Source: Marinobacter alexandrii
Lineage (GTDB): Bacteria; Bacteroidota; Bacteroidia; Cytophagales; Cyclobacteriaceae
Assembly: GCA_039984955.1 (NCBI GenBank)
Contig: JBDWTN010000007.1
Span: 620,001 to 684,000, forward strand
DNA: 64,000 bases
Direction: 5' to 3'
Shown: positions 44,853 through 54,118 of the stretch, one piece after another
Position numbering within the stretch: the stretch's first letter is position 1
How the letters are laid out: each line of letters starts with the position of its first letter
Position numbers and translations under genes: made by a program
The notes under the pieces: model-generated
The model's input: the letters and a program-made list of their open reading frames with translations, nothing else
What the model was told of the DNA's origin: nothing
Database searches by the model: none

Positions 44853-46900
44853 AGACCTTTAGAATTTGCGAATAAATCAAAGTCTTCTTCATCCACAAAA
44901 GACTCGACGGGTCTTTTTACATTTTCGGACTCAAACACCCGTATCGTATTTCCAGCCAATATTTGACCATCAATATCTCCATTCCATTCAATAAGTTGTT
45001 GCTTTGATACGCCGAGCTTCTTAGCCATAGTTTCAAGAGTAGCAGATTTTCGAACGATATAGGTTTTAGCTTTTTCTATTGTAAGTGTGTTGCTTGTTTT
45101 GATGATTATCTCGACTCTTCTTCTAAAGATTCGCTTAAACCAATGATCCTTTTCTTCTGAAGGGATCTCCCCTCTTGGAAACACATTGATTCTTGATGGA
45201 TCTATACCTGCCAAAATCAAAAAAGCTCTTGCCTCATCTCCTCTATTTTGACTCAATTCTAAATTCGCAGCGTCTGGGCCAATACTATCGGTAAATGCTA
45301 AAATATCTATCGATTCAATTGATTGTCCTTCCAACTGAGCAACCAAACTTTCTAAGGCTGCTTTAGCTTCAGATCGCAGAGAGGCTAAACCATAGTCAAA
45401 ATACAATCTCTCATAAGCTACCTCTCCTACTTCTCCGGTTATATCCAGATCATCTTCCAATATTTTAGGTTTGGGTTTTGAAGGTCTAATAGGTTCAAAA
45501 AGATCGTATCCTGCATAGTCCTCTACTCGAAATGTAACCAAATCAAGTGACTGAATATCTTTAAACTTTGAAGCTAGTCTGGCATCAATTAATGATTCAC
45601 CTGAGATTAGTAGCGATAGAAATAATCGTTCGTCACTCACATTGAAATTGTAGATATTCAAAATTTCATTATCCAGTCGGTTCGAAGATAAAAAACCCAC
45701 AGTGTCTGATATAGCGAAGTATAAATCATCCCAAGTGGAATTAAATGGATCGCCCAGATTATATATCTGTGGTTCGAAAAAGGATTCTCCTTTTGCAGCA
45801 TATGTATCATAACCTCCGTATCCCACATGACCATCACTTGCAAAAAGTAGGCACTCAAAAGCGGAAGAATAATACGGTGTTATTTCATTTTCAGGAGTAT
45901 TTATAACTGCTCCCATATTAATGGCAGGTGTCCAGGATTCTTTTTCCAATCCTTTCAAACTCATCCAAATATCACTACCTCCCGTTCCTCCGGTTCTGTT
46001 AGAGCTGAAGAACAATGTATCTCCCGTAGTAGAAATTGAAGGATGCTTATTTTGTGATCCAGGCTCATTGATGTATGCATTCAAAGCAACCGGGCTAGTC
46101 CACCTATCATTTTCTAAATAGCTTACCATAATCGTACATGCTGAGCCATCTTCACAGGTAGAGAAATAAAAAGTCTGACCATCGCGAGTAAAGGATCCTG
46201 ACCCCTCGCCCCATTTGGTATTCAAATTTGAAAACCGCTGATCCGAAGATGAAATTCTCCACCGCCCATTTCCTCGACTCTCAAAGGAAACCAAATCAGG
46301 GAGTAAGCCTTCATACTGTATATCCTCATTCTGTATTCCGGATAAGTTTCTGGTGGTGGCCAATACTACCTGCTTATTTACTGGGTTCACAACTGCTCCA
46401 AAATCATGAAAATCAGAGTTTATTCCTTCAAAAATCTCAATGGAAAACCCTTTATTTAGCTGTTTCTGACGTAGTGCGAGCTGGCAACCTTCTCGTTGTT
46501 TTCTTGATAACTCCACGAGATACGGTTCTGCATCTGGAATAGATATTAAAAAAAAGTAAAGCGAATCAGCCTCTCCAAATCGACTTTCTTTTTTAAGCAA
46601 GTTCGCATAGTTATAGATAGAACGAGCTCGATATTCGTGTCCAACCGAGGTACTTAACTCTAAGAAAGTCTCTTTAGCTTTTTCATATAGAAGTGCTTTA
46701 TTGTAGCAATTAGCCAATCTGAAACGAGCCAGATAATTTTCTTTATCAATACCAGCAATTTTGTCGTAGTACTCAATAGCGTCTGTAAATCGGTCATTCT
46801 GGTAGAGTTCATCCGCGATTTTAATGAGCTTGGGAACTGACTGTGCAAGCAGTGGACCGGAAAGTACTGAAATGATAAAAGCGATACAGAAAATTCTCAT
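44849..46900 (-). CDS. Outer membrane OmpA-family protein with TPR, PD40 and C-terminal LysM
   Basis: Protein of 683 residues. Signal peptide about 1-19 (ending GPLLAQ). TPR-like repeats at about 20-110, a beta-propeller of PD40/WD40-like blades at about 160-420 (GEGSGSFTRDGQTFYFS; SISTTGDTLFFSSNRTG), and an OmpA-type peptidoglycan-binding domain at about 495-600 (YFDYGLASLRSEAK; ILAFTDSIGPDAANLELSQ). An added LysM domain follows at about 610-660 (YIVRKSATLETMAKKLG). The TPR-PD40-OmpA order is that of PorE-like T9SS proteins; the second peptidoglycan-binding module at the end is unusual. Last gene of the adhesin operon, 1 base after the porP gene. Confidence 0.88.
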   Translation of the reverse strand: MRIFCIAFIISVLSGPLLAQSVPKLIKIADELYQNDRFTDAIEYYDKIAGIDKENYLARFRLANCYNKALLYEKAKETFLELSTSVGHEYRARSIYNYANLLKKESRFGEADSLYFFLISIPDAEPYLVELSRKQREGCQLALRQKQLNKGFSIEIFEGINSDFHDFGAVVNPVNKQVVLATTRNLSGIQNEDIQYEGLLPDLVSFESRGNGRWRISSSDQRFSNLNTKWGEGSGSFTRDGQTFYFSTCEDGSACTIMVSYLENDRWTSPVALNAYINEPGSQNKHPSISTTGDTLFFSSNRTGGTGGSDIWMSLKGLEKESWTPAINMGAVINTPENEITPYYSSAFECLLFASDGHVGYGGYDTYAAKGESFFEPQIYNLGDPFNSTWDDLYFAISDTVGFLSSNRLDNEILNIYNFNVSDERLFLSLLISGESLIDARLASKFKDIQSLDLVTFRVEDYAGYDLFEPIRPSKPKPKILEDDLDITGEVGEVAYERLYFDYGLASLRSEAKAALESLVAQLEGQSIESIDILAFTDSIGPDAANLELSQNRGDEARAFLILAGIDPSRINVFPRGEIPSEEKDHWFKRIFRRRVEIIIKTSNTLTIEKAKTYIVRKSATLETMAKKLGVSKQQLIEWNGDIDGQILAGNTIRVFESENVKRPVESFVDEEDFDLFANSKGL

Positions 46901-46901
46901 A

Positions 46902-47942
46902 TCAGAATATAGGGCTTGAAATATTTCGAAGTGGGTTCGAAAGGTCCAAGTTGTAAGCTAGTGAAATCTCATAAGTTGGCAAGTTAGCCCCGAGTTGATC
47001 GTTGATATCGAAAGATTGTGTATTTAAATCAAAGCTGAAACCAATCTTCAGGTTATCTATTTCAAATCCTGCTAATACGATAACAGAATCTTCTAATCGG
47101 TACCATGAACCAATTTGTAGGTTAACGGCTGTGTTTGATCTAGGCGAACTAACCAATGTTGAAAAGTACAATCCTGCATTGATCTGCTGACTGCCTTGAG
47201 AATAAAGCACATATGCAGACGGGTGTATGTACCATCTGGGTGATAAGTTCAATTTAGATGAACCAAAGGCTTTAAACAATAAGCTTTTCTGTGCACCATC
47301 AAGACCATCTATCGAAACATTTGGTTTATTGAGGTTATCTACGCTTACACCTAGTATTAAACTTTTATCTCTTACATATCTATTTTCGTTATCGAAAGCG
47401 GTGTAGATAATGCCAAAATTGAACGTTGGATAAAAAACAGGATCTGAACCCAAAGATTCACCCACTTTAGTGTTATCATGGCCTATGTATTTACTAAACT
47501 GAGAACCCCACGTTAAACTGTTACCATCTATTCTATGTTCAACTAGTCCACCTTGCAACCCGAACACAATTTTTCTATTGATAAGTCGACTAAGTCGGAT
47601 AGCATAGGATCCTGTTAGTAAGATTTTCTTTGAAGAATAGATTCCTTCAAACCCTCTCCTCTCATTAAAAAATGTGATACCAGCACCTCCTACCTGAAAG
47701 TCTTTGCTTGTGGTTTTTTTGAAAGGGTAGGTGAATGTCACTTGCATCAATTCGATAAATGAATCTGAGCTTGGCGAACCACCTCTTTTATAATTGGAAT
47801 TGAATGATAAATTGGGAATAGTACCGGTAAAGGCAGGGTTAAGAACGCTTGAACTTGCAAAATACTGGGAAAACTGTCCTTCTTGCCCAAACAGGAAAAC
47901 GACATTCAATAACAGCGATATGATGATTAAATACTTTTTCAT
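46902..47942 (-). CDS. PorP/SprF-family T9SS outer membrane protein
   Basis: Predicted outer membrane beta-barrel of 346 residues with a signal peptide (about 1-19). The opening QFSQYFASSSVLNPAFTG is the clear PorP/SprF signature; aromatic strands alternate to the end. SprF-type proteins are needed to put a specific type B cargo on the cell surface (family knowledge). Here the cargo is likely the CHU_C-type protein just upstream, with which it overlaps by 4 bases. Confidence 0.9.
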   Translation of the reverse strand: MKKYLIIISLLLNVVFLFGQEGQFSQYFASSSVLNPAFTGTIPNLSFNSNYKRGGSPSSDSFIELMQVTFTYPFKKTTSKDFQVGGAGITFFNERRGFEGIYSSKKILLTGSYAIRLSRLINRKIVFGLQGGLVEHRIDGNSLTWGSQFSKYIGHDNTKVGESLGSDPVFYPTFNFGIIYTAFDNENRYVRDKSLILGVSVDNLNKPNVSIDGLDGAQKSLLFKAFGSSKLNLSPRWYIHPSAYVLYSQGSQQINAGLYFSTLVSSPRSNTAVNLQIGSWYRLEDSVIVLAGFEIDNLKIGFSFDLNTQSFDINDQLGANLPTYEISLAYNLDLSNPLRNISSPIF

Positions 47943-49141
47943 TTCACAAGCAATACAGATCCTGTTCTTGTGTACTCTACTGATTCTGCAACTACACTCA
48001 TAGCATACAAATAAACTCCTTCAGGGGCTTCTTGCCCTGAGGCTAAAGTGCCATTCCATCCAAACTGGGAAATATCAAGTTCATCGCCACTCTCAGTCAA
48101 ACTATATACCTCCTGATTGAAAGAATCAAAAATTCTAACAGAAATGGAACTAACAACTGGAAGTGAAAAATATGCCTTAAAAACCCTATTCTCTTCTAAT
48201 ATAGCGTTTGGAGCAAAAGCCTTTGGAGCCCATAGTTCAGGTTCAACAATAATTGGAATCCAAGCAATACCCAACCTTCTTCCTTCATTGGTAATTAGAA
48301 TATTATCCGAAGAAGTAATCACTGCTGACGAAAAATCAGCATTTGCGTCTCTCACTGTTCCATTCAATGAGTGATACAACGTATCTTCTTTTGAAAAAAG
48401 CACTATTGCTGGCTCATATTCACGAGCTTGGATAGGATCTCCATTGGAGAAATTCTGCAGATCAACACCAGAGAAATTTACAGAAACTTGTGCTGTAGTA
48501 GAATCTCCTGTTACTCGCAATATCCATTCTACCTCATCACTAATTCCTACGATATCTTCATCGGGGAGTAAGCTTTCCTGATTTGGAATACGACACTCGA
48601 CACTGACAAGACTTCCGGATGCCAAACTGGATACTGTCATATAATTTGGCGATCCATTGACTCCCATTGGAAAAGTAATGGGTCCTCCTTGCGAGATACC
48701 TACTAATTTTCCTTCCACATAGCCTGCCCCTGCTTCCATCGTGCTTCCACTTACTAAAAGGTCATCTTCATCTTGCGCGTCTATCACTCCGTTTGTGGTC
48801 TCTAGCGCGCCCGATACGATTATTCGGTCTGTTAATAGAGACAATTTTCCTTGCTTGTCTACAACAAAATTGCCTACCCGCAAAGTATCCCCTGATACAT
48901 TCTGATCTGCTCTCCCTGTAAATTTGATATTCCCAACATCTGTATTGAGAACAAAGTCTATATCAGTGTAGCTAACGATAGTGCCATTATTTGAAACAGT
49001 CCCATCAAGGCTTGTATTTCCACCAAAAAAGAATACCGTCTCATCACCAAGATAAAGTGAGGTTTGCTCACCAAAAGTGATGTTTTGTGCGGATAACACA
49101 TATATCTGAAACAGTAATACTAGTTGCAATAGGTACTTCAT
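47939..49141 (-). CDS. T9SS type B sorting-domain (CHU_C) surface protein
   Basis: Protein of 400 residues with a signal peptide (about 1-18), a beta-rich body with short GN/TG motifs (about 20-290), and a C-terminal type B gliding-motility sorting domain (about 305-400: APKAFAPNAILEENRVFK; GWNGTLASGQEAPEGVYLY; RTGSVLLVK). Type B cargo usually works with a SprF partner, and a PorP/SprF gene follows with a 4-base overlap. It begins 8 bases after the adhesin stop. Confidence 0.9.
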   Translation of the reverse strand: MKYLLQLVLLFQIYVLSAQNITFGEQTSLYLGDETVFFFGGNTSLDGTVSNNGTIVSYTDIDFVLNTDVGNIKFTGRADQNVSGDTLRVGNFVVDKQGKLSLLTDRIIVSGALETTNGVIDAQDEDDLLVSGSTMEAGAGYVEGKLVGISQGGPITFPMGVNGSPNYMTVSSLASGSLVSVECRIPNQESLLPDEDIVGISDEVEWILRVTGDSTTAQVSVNFSGVDLQNFSNGDPIQAREYEPAIVLFSKEDTLYHSLNGTVRDANADFSSAVITSSDNILITNEGRRLGIAWIPIIVEPELWAPKAFAPNAILEENRVFKAYFSLPVVSSISVRIFDSFNQEVYSLTESGDELDISQFGWNGTLASGQEAPEGVYLYAMSVVAESVEYTRTGSVLLVK

Positions 49142-49149
49142 AATCTCTG

Positions 49150-52100
49150 TTACCTTATTGTTCTACTTATTTCAGTCCATCTAGACCCAATGAAAACCAG
49201 ATGTAACGTACTCCTCGCATTCGGAGCAATCATTGGTGAGGTTACTAAGTCGATCGAAGCACTCTCATTAAAAGTAGCATCACCGTCTGTAATCAATATG
49301 ATTTCTTGACCATCAGCTCCTGCTGCTATGTTATTAATATTTGCACTTGCAGCTATCCGAATGATTCTTGAGGCAGGGATAAATCCATCGTTTGCTGGTC
49401 CGGAAGGTGGTGAAATAAAATTACTTACCACCCTCAATTGCCCGTTTACGTTGATAGTATTGGCACCTGAAGAGCCCAACGCTACATCCTCATCAAAATT
49501 TGCTCCATTTGCGACACTTAATGTGGTTCCCACCATCACACTACCATTGACATCTAGCTTAGCTCCAGGGGTAGCAGTCCCGATCCCTACTCTATTATTA
49601 GTATTATCAATAATCAAGTTTTGTGTTGAGCTACTACCTAGTGCAATATTTGCATCTTCGTAGTGTCTGAAGTCCACTCTTTGATCAGTGTCATTGTAAT
49701 CGATTACAAATCCATTATTCGGTGAAGGAGGTCCACTAACTGAATTAGTCATTTGGAGAGATATTCCTCCTGTGCTATTGTCAAGATGTAGTTCACGATT
49801 CGGATTAGAAGTTCCTATGCCGACGGCTCCATCGGTAGTAATTGAAGGCCCGTTGCTATTCAATATCTCAATCGCTGGAGCGGAACTTCCGGAATTCATA
49901 TCTATTCTCACGCCATTTCCATTGGTCCCTGTGTGATTGATATTTAAAACAGAACCTGTACCATTTGTAGAAGCAAAGATAGCGGAACCAGTACTCGTGG
50001 CGTTGTTAATTGTTGCGCTTAAAGCTCCTCCTACACCCGCTGTTGTGACTACTACAGTGTTAGAAGTGTTAGAAGCATTTGTGATTGCGAAAGAACCTGC
50101 TACTCCTGTGCCATCCGTATTACCTTGTATAGCAGCTCCATTACCTCCCCCTGTAATTGAAAATTCACCTGCGTCACCTGCACCAGTATGAACCACATGC
50201 ATAGCTCTTGAAGTAACAGCTCCATTTGATTCGACAGCTAGAGCAGTAACCGCACTGGTTGCATTGCTTACTTGGAATCTTCCCGCTCCTCCTACTCCAG
50301 TTTGTTGTAGAAAGAATAAGTCTCCAGCATCTGCTGTTGGGCCAGGATTAAACGGAAGTGAAAAACCTCCGCCAGTAAGGCTCACCCATCCTCCGGGAGA
50401 ACCATCGGTATTTCCTTCAAAATCAGACCCTGTCCATTGAATCATTCCTGCTTCTTCATCTCCTGGATCTGGTGAACCGATTTTGATTGCCTCACTTATA
50501 TCTATGTTTCCATCGTTTCGCATTTCCATCCAACTACGAACATCGCCACCATCTGATATATCAACTACTGAGTTCGCGACACCATCCGGAACATTTAAAA
50601 ACAAAATCTCTCCATCTTCAAAAAAGATAAAACTTGCAGAATCGGTATTAGTCCTTCTTAGTTGATTATCCGTGGCATTAGTATAATCAGGATAAACATT
50701 TGAAAGGATAGCATCTCCGAAAATATCTTCAGTGACATTCTCAAAATGGCTCAAACCAAGTTCGCCTCCAATTTGCAAAGCTGACCTTGGGTCATTCGTA
50801 CCAATACCCACATTATACGTAGAATTTGGGGCTATACCATCTCCTAAAACGATGGTGCGATCCAGAGTTGCATTAGTGTTTGAACCAATGGCAACTGACC
50901 TGAGTCCAGTCGAAACAGTATTGAATCCAAGTGCTATTGAATTGGAACCTCCTACTTCTGCTTGGCGACCAATGGCTATTCCATTTCCGGTAAGTGGGCC
51001 ACTTGCTGTAGCTCCAGATCCTATAATCGTATTTCCACTTCCAGTTGCTAAAGGTGCTGCTGCATTTGTTCCAAAAATAACATTATCTGTTCCTGTAGTC
51101 AATCCTGATGCCGCATTTATCCCATATATAGTGTTTTCAGTACCAGAAGATAAAGCTGCCCCTGCACCAGTACCTCCTACTATGGAAGTGGCATTGGGCT
51201 CTGAAACTAAACCTGGTGTCAAGTCACTTAGAAGTGCAATGGTTTCTGTATTTCCACCTAAATCTGGAAAAACAAGTATACCACTAGGACCTCCAGTTTG
51301 ATCAGACACATCCAATAGAAGATTATTTGTCGCTTCATTGAATGTGATTCCGCCTGTTACATTTATATTATCTGCAGCTGCATCCCCCAGGTTGATAACT
51401 GGACTATTTAAGTTTGTCTCGATGGCTGCATTGGAAGTAAATCGGCCCGCCCCATCAACAATTAGATCATTACCACCAGCACCAGTTGTAATATTCGCAG
51501 GAGTTGAGAGTGTTCCTCCAAGATCAATGAAATTAGTATTGATCGTTATACCATTTCCTGAAGTCAAACTTGTTGAAGGAACGGCATCCCACACCCCGGC
51601 ATTGAAAGTCAAAACATTTCCATCTGAAGGAGCTGTTGGTGTATTCAGATTATTTGGATCAAGGTCTGTTAAAGCACTACCGTCTAAGGCTGGTAATGTA
51701 TTTACTGCAAACAATGTCACTACATTTCCAGCTGCTGTTCCAACATCCGCTGTGGTTAAATCATCCGTACCATCTAAATCTAGGTTTGGTGCTCCATTAA
51801 CTACGGTCGTCGCGGCACTCACTTGAGCTGCAGTAGACCCTCCTACATTGTTTACTACCGTAGCGCCTTGTGTGCCAGTCACATCTCCTACGAGAGTCCC
51901 TGAAAAATTGGTGGTTGTTATATTCGTTAAGTTACTTCCATCTAATGCTGGAAGTAGACCTCCTGTTTGAACTTGGACAACATTTAAGTCTGCTACACCC
52001 ACATCTAGTGTCGCTGAAGTGCCTAAACCAGTAACTTTCACAGAAGATACGTCCCCGATATCTATATCGGTAATACTTCCGTCTAATATTTCCGTAGAAC

Positions 52101-53805
52101 CAACTGCATCGTTGGCCAATTCTGTATCTGTTATTGAATTGGCAGGTATTGTAGCAGTTACTCCCGTAAGGGCACTTCCATCTAACGCAGGCAAAGTATT
52201 CGTCCCGGATAATGTAACCACATTCCCAGGCGCAGTACCAATATCTGCTGTTGTCAGGTCATCCGTTGCATCTAAATCAAGGTTAGGCGCTCCATTTACC
52301 ACGGTCGTTGCTGTATTCACTTGAACTGCAGTAGAACCTCCTACATTGTTTACTACCGTAGCACCTTGTGTGCCGGTCACATCTCCTACTAAAGCTCCCG
52401 AAAAATTGGTTGTGGTTACATTCGTTAAGTTGCTTCCATCCAATGCTGGAAGAAGACCTCCAGTCTGCACTTGCACAACATTGCCGTCCGCTACTCCCAC
52501 GTTTTGTGTCGCTGAGGTGCCTAAGCCAGTCACTTTGCCAGCAGCTACATCTCCGATATCTATGTCAGTTATACTACCGTCTAATATTTCCGTAGAGCCT
52601 ACTGCGTCATTAGCTAGTTCAGTCCCAGTTATTGAATTTACAGGTATTGTAGCGGTTACATTCGTTAAGTTGCTACCGTCTAGTGGAGGAAGAAAACCTC
52701 CGGACTGTACTTGTACAACATCCAAGTCCGCTGTTCCTACATTTAGCGTAGCAGATGTACCCAATCCCGTCACTTTGCCAGCAGATACGTCCCCAATATC
52801 TATATCTGTAATACTTCCGTCTAATATTTCTGTGGAGCCTACAGCATCATTGGCTAGTTCTGTACCTGTTATTGAATTGGCGGGGATAGTTGCAGTCACT
52901 CCAGTAAGGGCGCTTCCATCTAACGCGGGCAAAGTATTCGTTCCGGATAGTGTAACCACATTTCCAGGTGCAGTACCAATATCTGCTGTCGTCAGGTCAT
53001 CCGTTTCATCTAAATCAAGGTTAGGGGCTCCTGTAATTTTACCAACTGCTACATCTGCGATATCAGCATTCAAAATTGTCCCATCTAAGATATTGCTCCC
53101 CTGAACTGCATCTGCCCCTAAATCTGCATTGCTAATAGTACCGTCTGTAATTTCAAGTGACGAAACAACCCCTGGGTTAATTTGAAATCCATTAGAATAA
53201 TCCCCAGAGATATCACCAACAGCTGGCAATGTAGTTAGTGTAAGATCATCTGTATCATCTAAATCCAGGTTTGGTGGTAGATTGATTACATCAGCAAAGT
53301 CCACATTTCCTAGAAAAGCACCTCCATCACCTCCTGTTAAGAGAATATTCCCACCGTCCGTAGAAACAGGATCTTGTGAGGGGCGAGTATCAACATAATT
53401 CTTGGTTGCTACGTCTTGTGGATTAACTGGATCTGCTACATTCTCAATCCCCACTCCTCCAGCATCGTTATTTTGACCTAGTACATTCGCCAAGTCTTGA
53501 TTATCCGTATTTGTTGTTGCTACCCAGCCCGGATTTACCCAGAAAAAGAATGCGTTTATATCACTGTCAAACACCATCAGGCCATTGTCAGTAGCAGTCA
53601 GTGACATACTAGTTCGTTGAGTAGTTGTTAGGCTAGGAATCAATAATCCTTGATTCCCATTTGGTGCTACAAGATGCAAAACTGCATTGGGATTAGGTGT
53701 TTCCGTGTTGATACCTGCTGTAAACTCCTGACCTATTACAGGAGCTGCACTACACATGAATATCGAAATTGATAGAATCTGAAAGAGCTTCTTTGTAGAT
53801 TTCAT
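49150..53805 (-). CDS. Repetitive adhesin-like surface protein without recognisable sorting domain
   Basis: Protein of 1551 residues with a signal peptide (MKSTKKLFQILSISIF, about 1-25). A short N-terminal domain resembles phage tail or T9SS fibre openings (IPSLTTTQRTSMSLTATDNG). Residues about 255-712 are long near-identical repeats. Around 880-1000 there is a YadA-like head repeat (SIALGFNTVSTGLRSVAIGS). The remainder is G/T/N-rich beta structure. The C-terminus (RWTEISRTIR) matches no T9SS domain. ATG 53805 is chosen because it starts the signal peptide. First gene of a four-gene operon; probably a fibrous surface protein (inference). Confidence 0.85.
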   Translation of the reverse strand: MKSTKKLFQILSISIFMCSAAPVIGQEFTAGINTETPNPNAVLHLVAPNGNQGLLIPSLTTTQRTSMSLTATDNGLMVFDSDINAFFFWVNPGWVATTNTDNQDLANVLGQNNDAGGVGIENVADPVNPQDVATKNYVDTRPSQDPVSTDGGNILLTGGDGGAFLGNVDFADVINLPPNLDLDDTDDLTLTTLPAVGDISGDYSNGFQINPGVVSSLEITDGTISNADLGADAVQGSNILDGTILNADIADVAVGKITGAPNLDLDETDDLTTADIGTAPGNVVTLSGTNTLPALDGSALTGVTATIPANSITGTELANDAVGSTEILDGSITDIDIGDVSAGKVTGLGTSATLNVGTADLDVVQVQSGGFLPPLDGSNLTNVTATIPVNSITGTELANDAVGSTEILDGSITDIDIGDVAAGKVTGLGTSATQNVGVADGNVVQVQTGGLLPALDGSNLTNVTTTNFSGALVGDVTGTQGATVVNNVGGSTAVQVNTATTVVNGAPNLDLDATDDLTTADIGTAPGNVVTLSGTNTLPALDGSALTGVTATIPANSITDTELANDAVGSTEILDGSITDIDIGDVSSVKVTGLGTSATLDVGVADLNVVQVQTGGLLPALDGSNLTNITTTNFSGTLVGDVTGTQGATVVNNVGGSTAAQVSAATTVVNGAPNLDLDGTDDLTTADVGTAAGNVVTLFAVNTLPALDGSALTDLDPNNLNTPTAPSDGNVLTFNAGVWDAVPSTSLTSGNGITINTNFIDLGGTLSTPANITTGAGGNDLIVDGAGRFTSNAAIETNLNSPVINLGDAAADNINVTGGITFNEATNNLLLDVSDQTGGPSGILVFPDLGGNTETIALLSDLTPGLVSEPNATSIVGGTGAGAALSSGTENTIYGINAASGLTTGTDNVIFGTNAAAPLATGSGNTIIGSGATASGPLTGNGIAIGRQAEVGGSNSIALGFNTVSTGLRSVAIGSNTNATLDRTIVLGDGIAPNSTYNVGIGTNDPRSALQIGGELGLSHFENVTEDIFGDAILSNVYPDYTNATDNQLRRTNTDSASFIFFEDGEILFLNVPDGVANSVVDISDGGDVRSWMEMRNDGNIDISEAIKIGSPDPGDEEAGMIQWTGSDFEGNTDGSPGGWVSLTGGGFSLPFNPGPTADAGDLFFLQQTGVGGAGRFQVSNATSAVTALAVESNGAVTSRAMHVVHTGAGDAGEFSITGGGNGAAIQGNTDGTGVAGSFAITNASNTSNTVVVTTAGVGGALSATINNATSTGSAIFASTNGTGSVLNINHTGTNGNGVRIDMNSGSSAPAIEILNSNGPSITTDGAVGIGTSNPNRELHLDNSTGGISLQMTNSVSGPPSPNNGFVIDYNDTDQRVDFRHYEDANIALGSSSTQNLIIDNTNNRVGIGTATPGAKLDVNGSVMVGTTLSVANGANFDEDVALGSSGANTINVNGQLRVVSNFISPPSGPANDGFIPASRIIRIAASANINNIAAGADGQEIILITDGDATFNESASIDLVTSPMIAPNARSTLHLVFIGSRWTEISRTIR
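51670..53040 (-). repeat. Internal coding repeats of the adhesin
   Basis: Units containing NGAPNLDLD, DDLTTADIGTAPGNVVTL, LPALDGS and NSITGTELANDAVGSTEIL recur three to four times, with near-identical DNA. Copies of the APNLDLD part lie near 51.78, 52.28 and 53.02 kb, with a diverged copy near 53.26 kb. Such repeats can change number by recombination. Confidence 0.9.
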
Positions 53806-54106
53806 AGCTAAGGTTTTGACTAGTAGAATAGTCAAAATTAAAGAAATCAAATGGCTGAAAATCAGCTTCTAACGTCTATTCGATATAGGATTGAATTTGT
53901 TAGACAGGAGATTAATATGGGGGAATGAACAGGTCTCATTTTGAAACGAATACCGTGTATTACGAAGATGAAATAGCAAATTCACGGTATTGAAAATTGG
54001 TTAATCTGATCATGAACGGGTCTGCAAATTAAATCACAGTAACCGATGTTTCATTGAAGTAGTAGCCGAACAATAATTAAATAGTAAAATCCAATTAGGT
54101 GTCTCA
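53806..54106. promoter_or_regulatory. Upstream region of the adhesin operon with a 9-bp inverted repeat
   Basis: No gene was seen. On the minus strand TAATTTTG (53833-53840) fits the -7 element, 28 bases before the ATG. AATACCGTG (53949-53957) and CACGGTATT (53983-53991) form a perfect inverted repeat 25 bases apart, about 145 bases upstream of the start, suitable for a regulator site or a hairpin. Confidence 0.45.
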
Positions 54107-54118
54107 CTATTGAGACGC
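54099..54118. terminator. Hairpin overlapping the stop of the FAD-enzyme gene
   Basis: GTGTCTCA / TGAGACGC forms an 8-bp stem with one wobble and loop CTAT; a T run follows on the plus strand. The stop of the minus-strand gene lies in the loop. Its direction of action is unclear. Confidence 0.35.

Noticed and set aside
51670-53040. CRISPR-like array
   Set aside because: The repeats are long, in frame and coding, and there are no short unique spacers.
52346-53104. Long plus-strand open frame of 252 codons opposite the adhesin repeats, plus others at 50732-51301 and 51338-51826
   Set aside because: They are mirror frames of a repetitive, stop-poor gene. Their translations are rich in P, V and S without any domain, and repeat in step with the adhesin.
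53806-53850. 15-residue N-terminal extension of the adhesin
   Set aside because: It adds a second hydrophobic stretch before a normal signal peptide beginning at ATG 53805.
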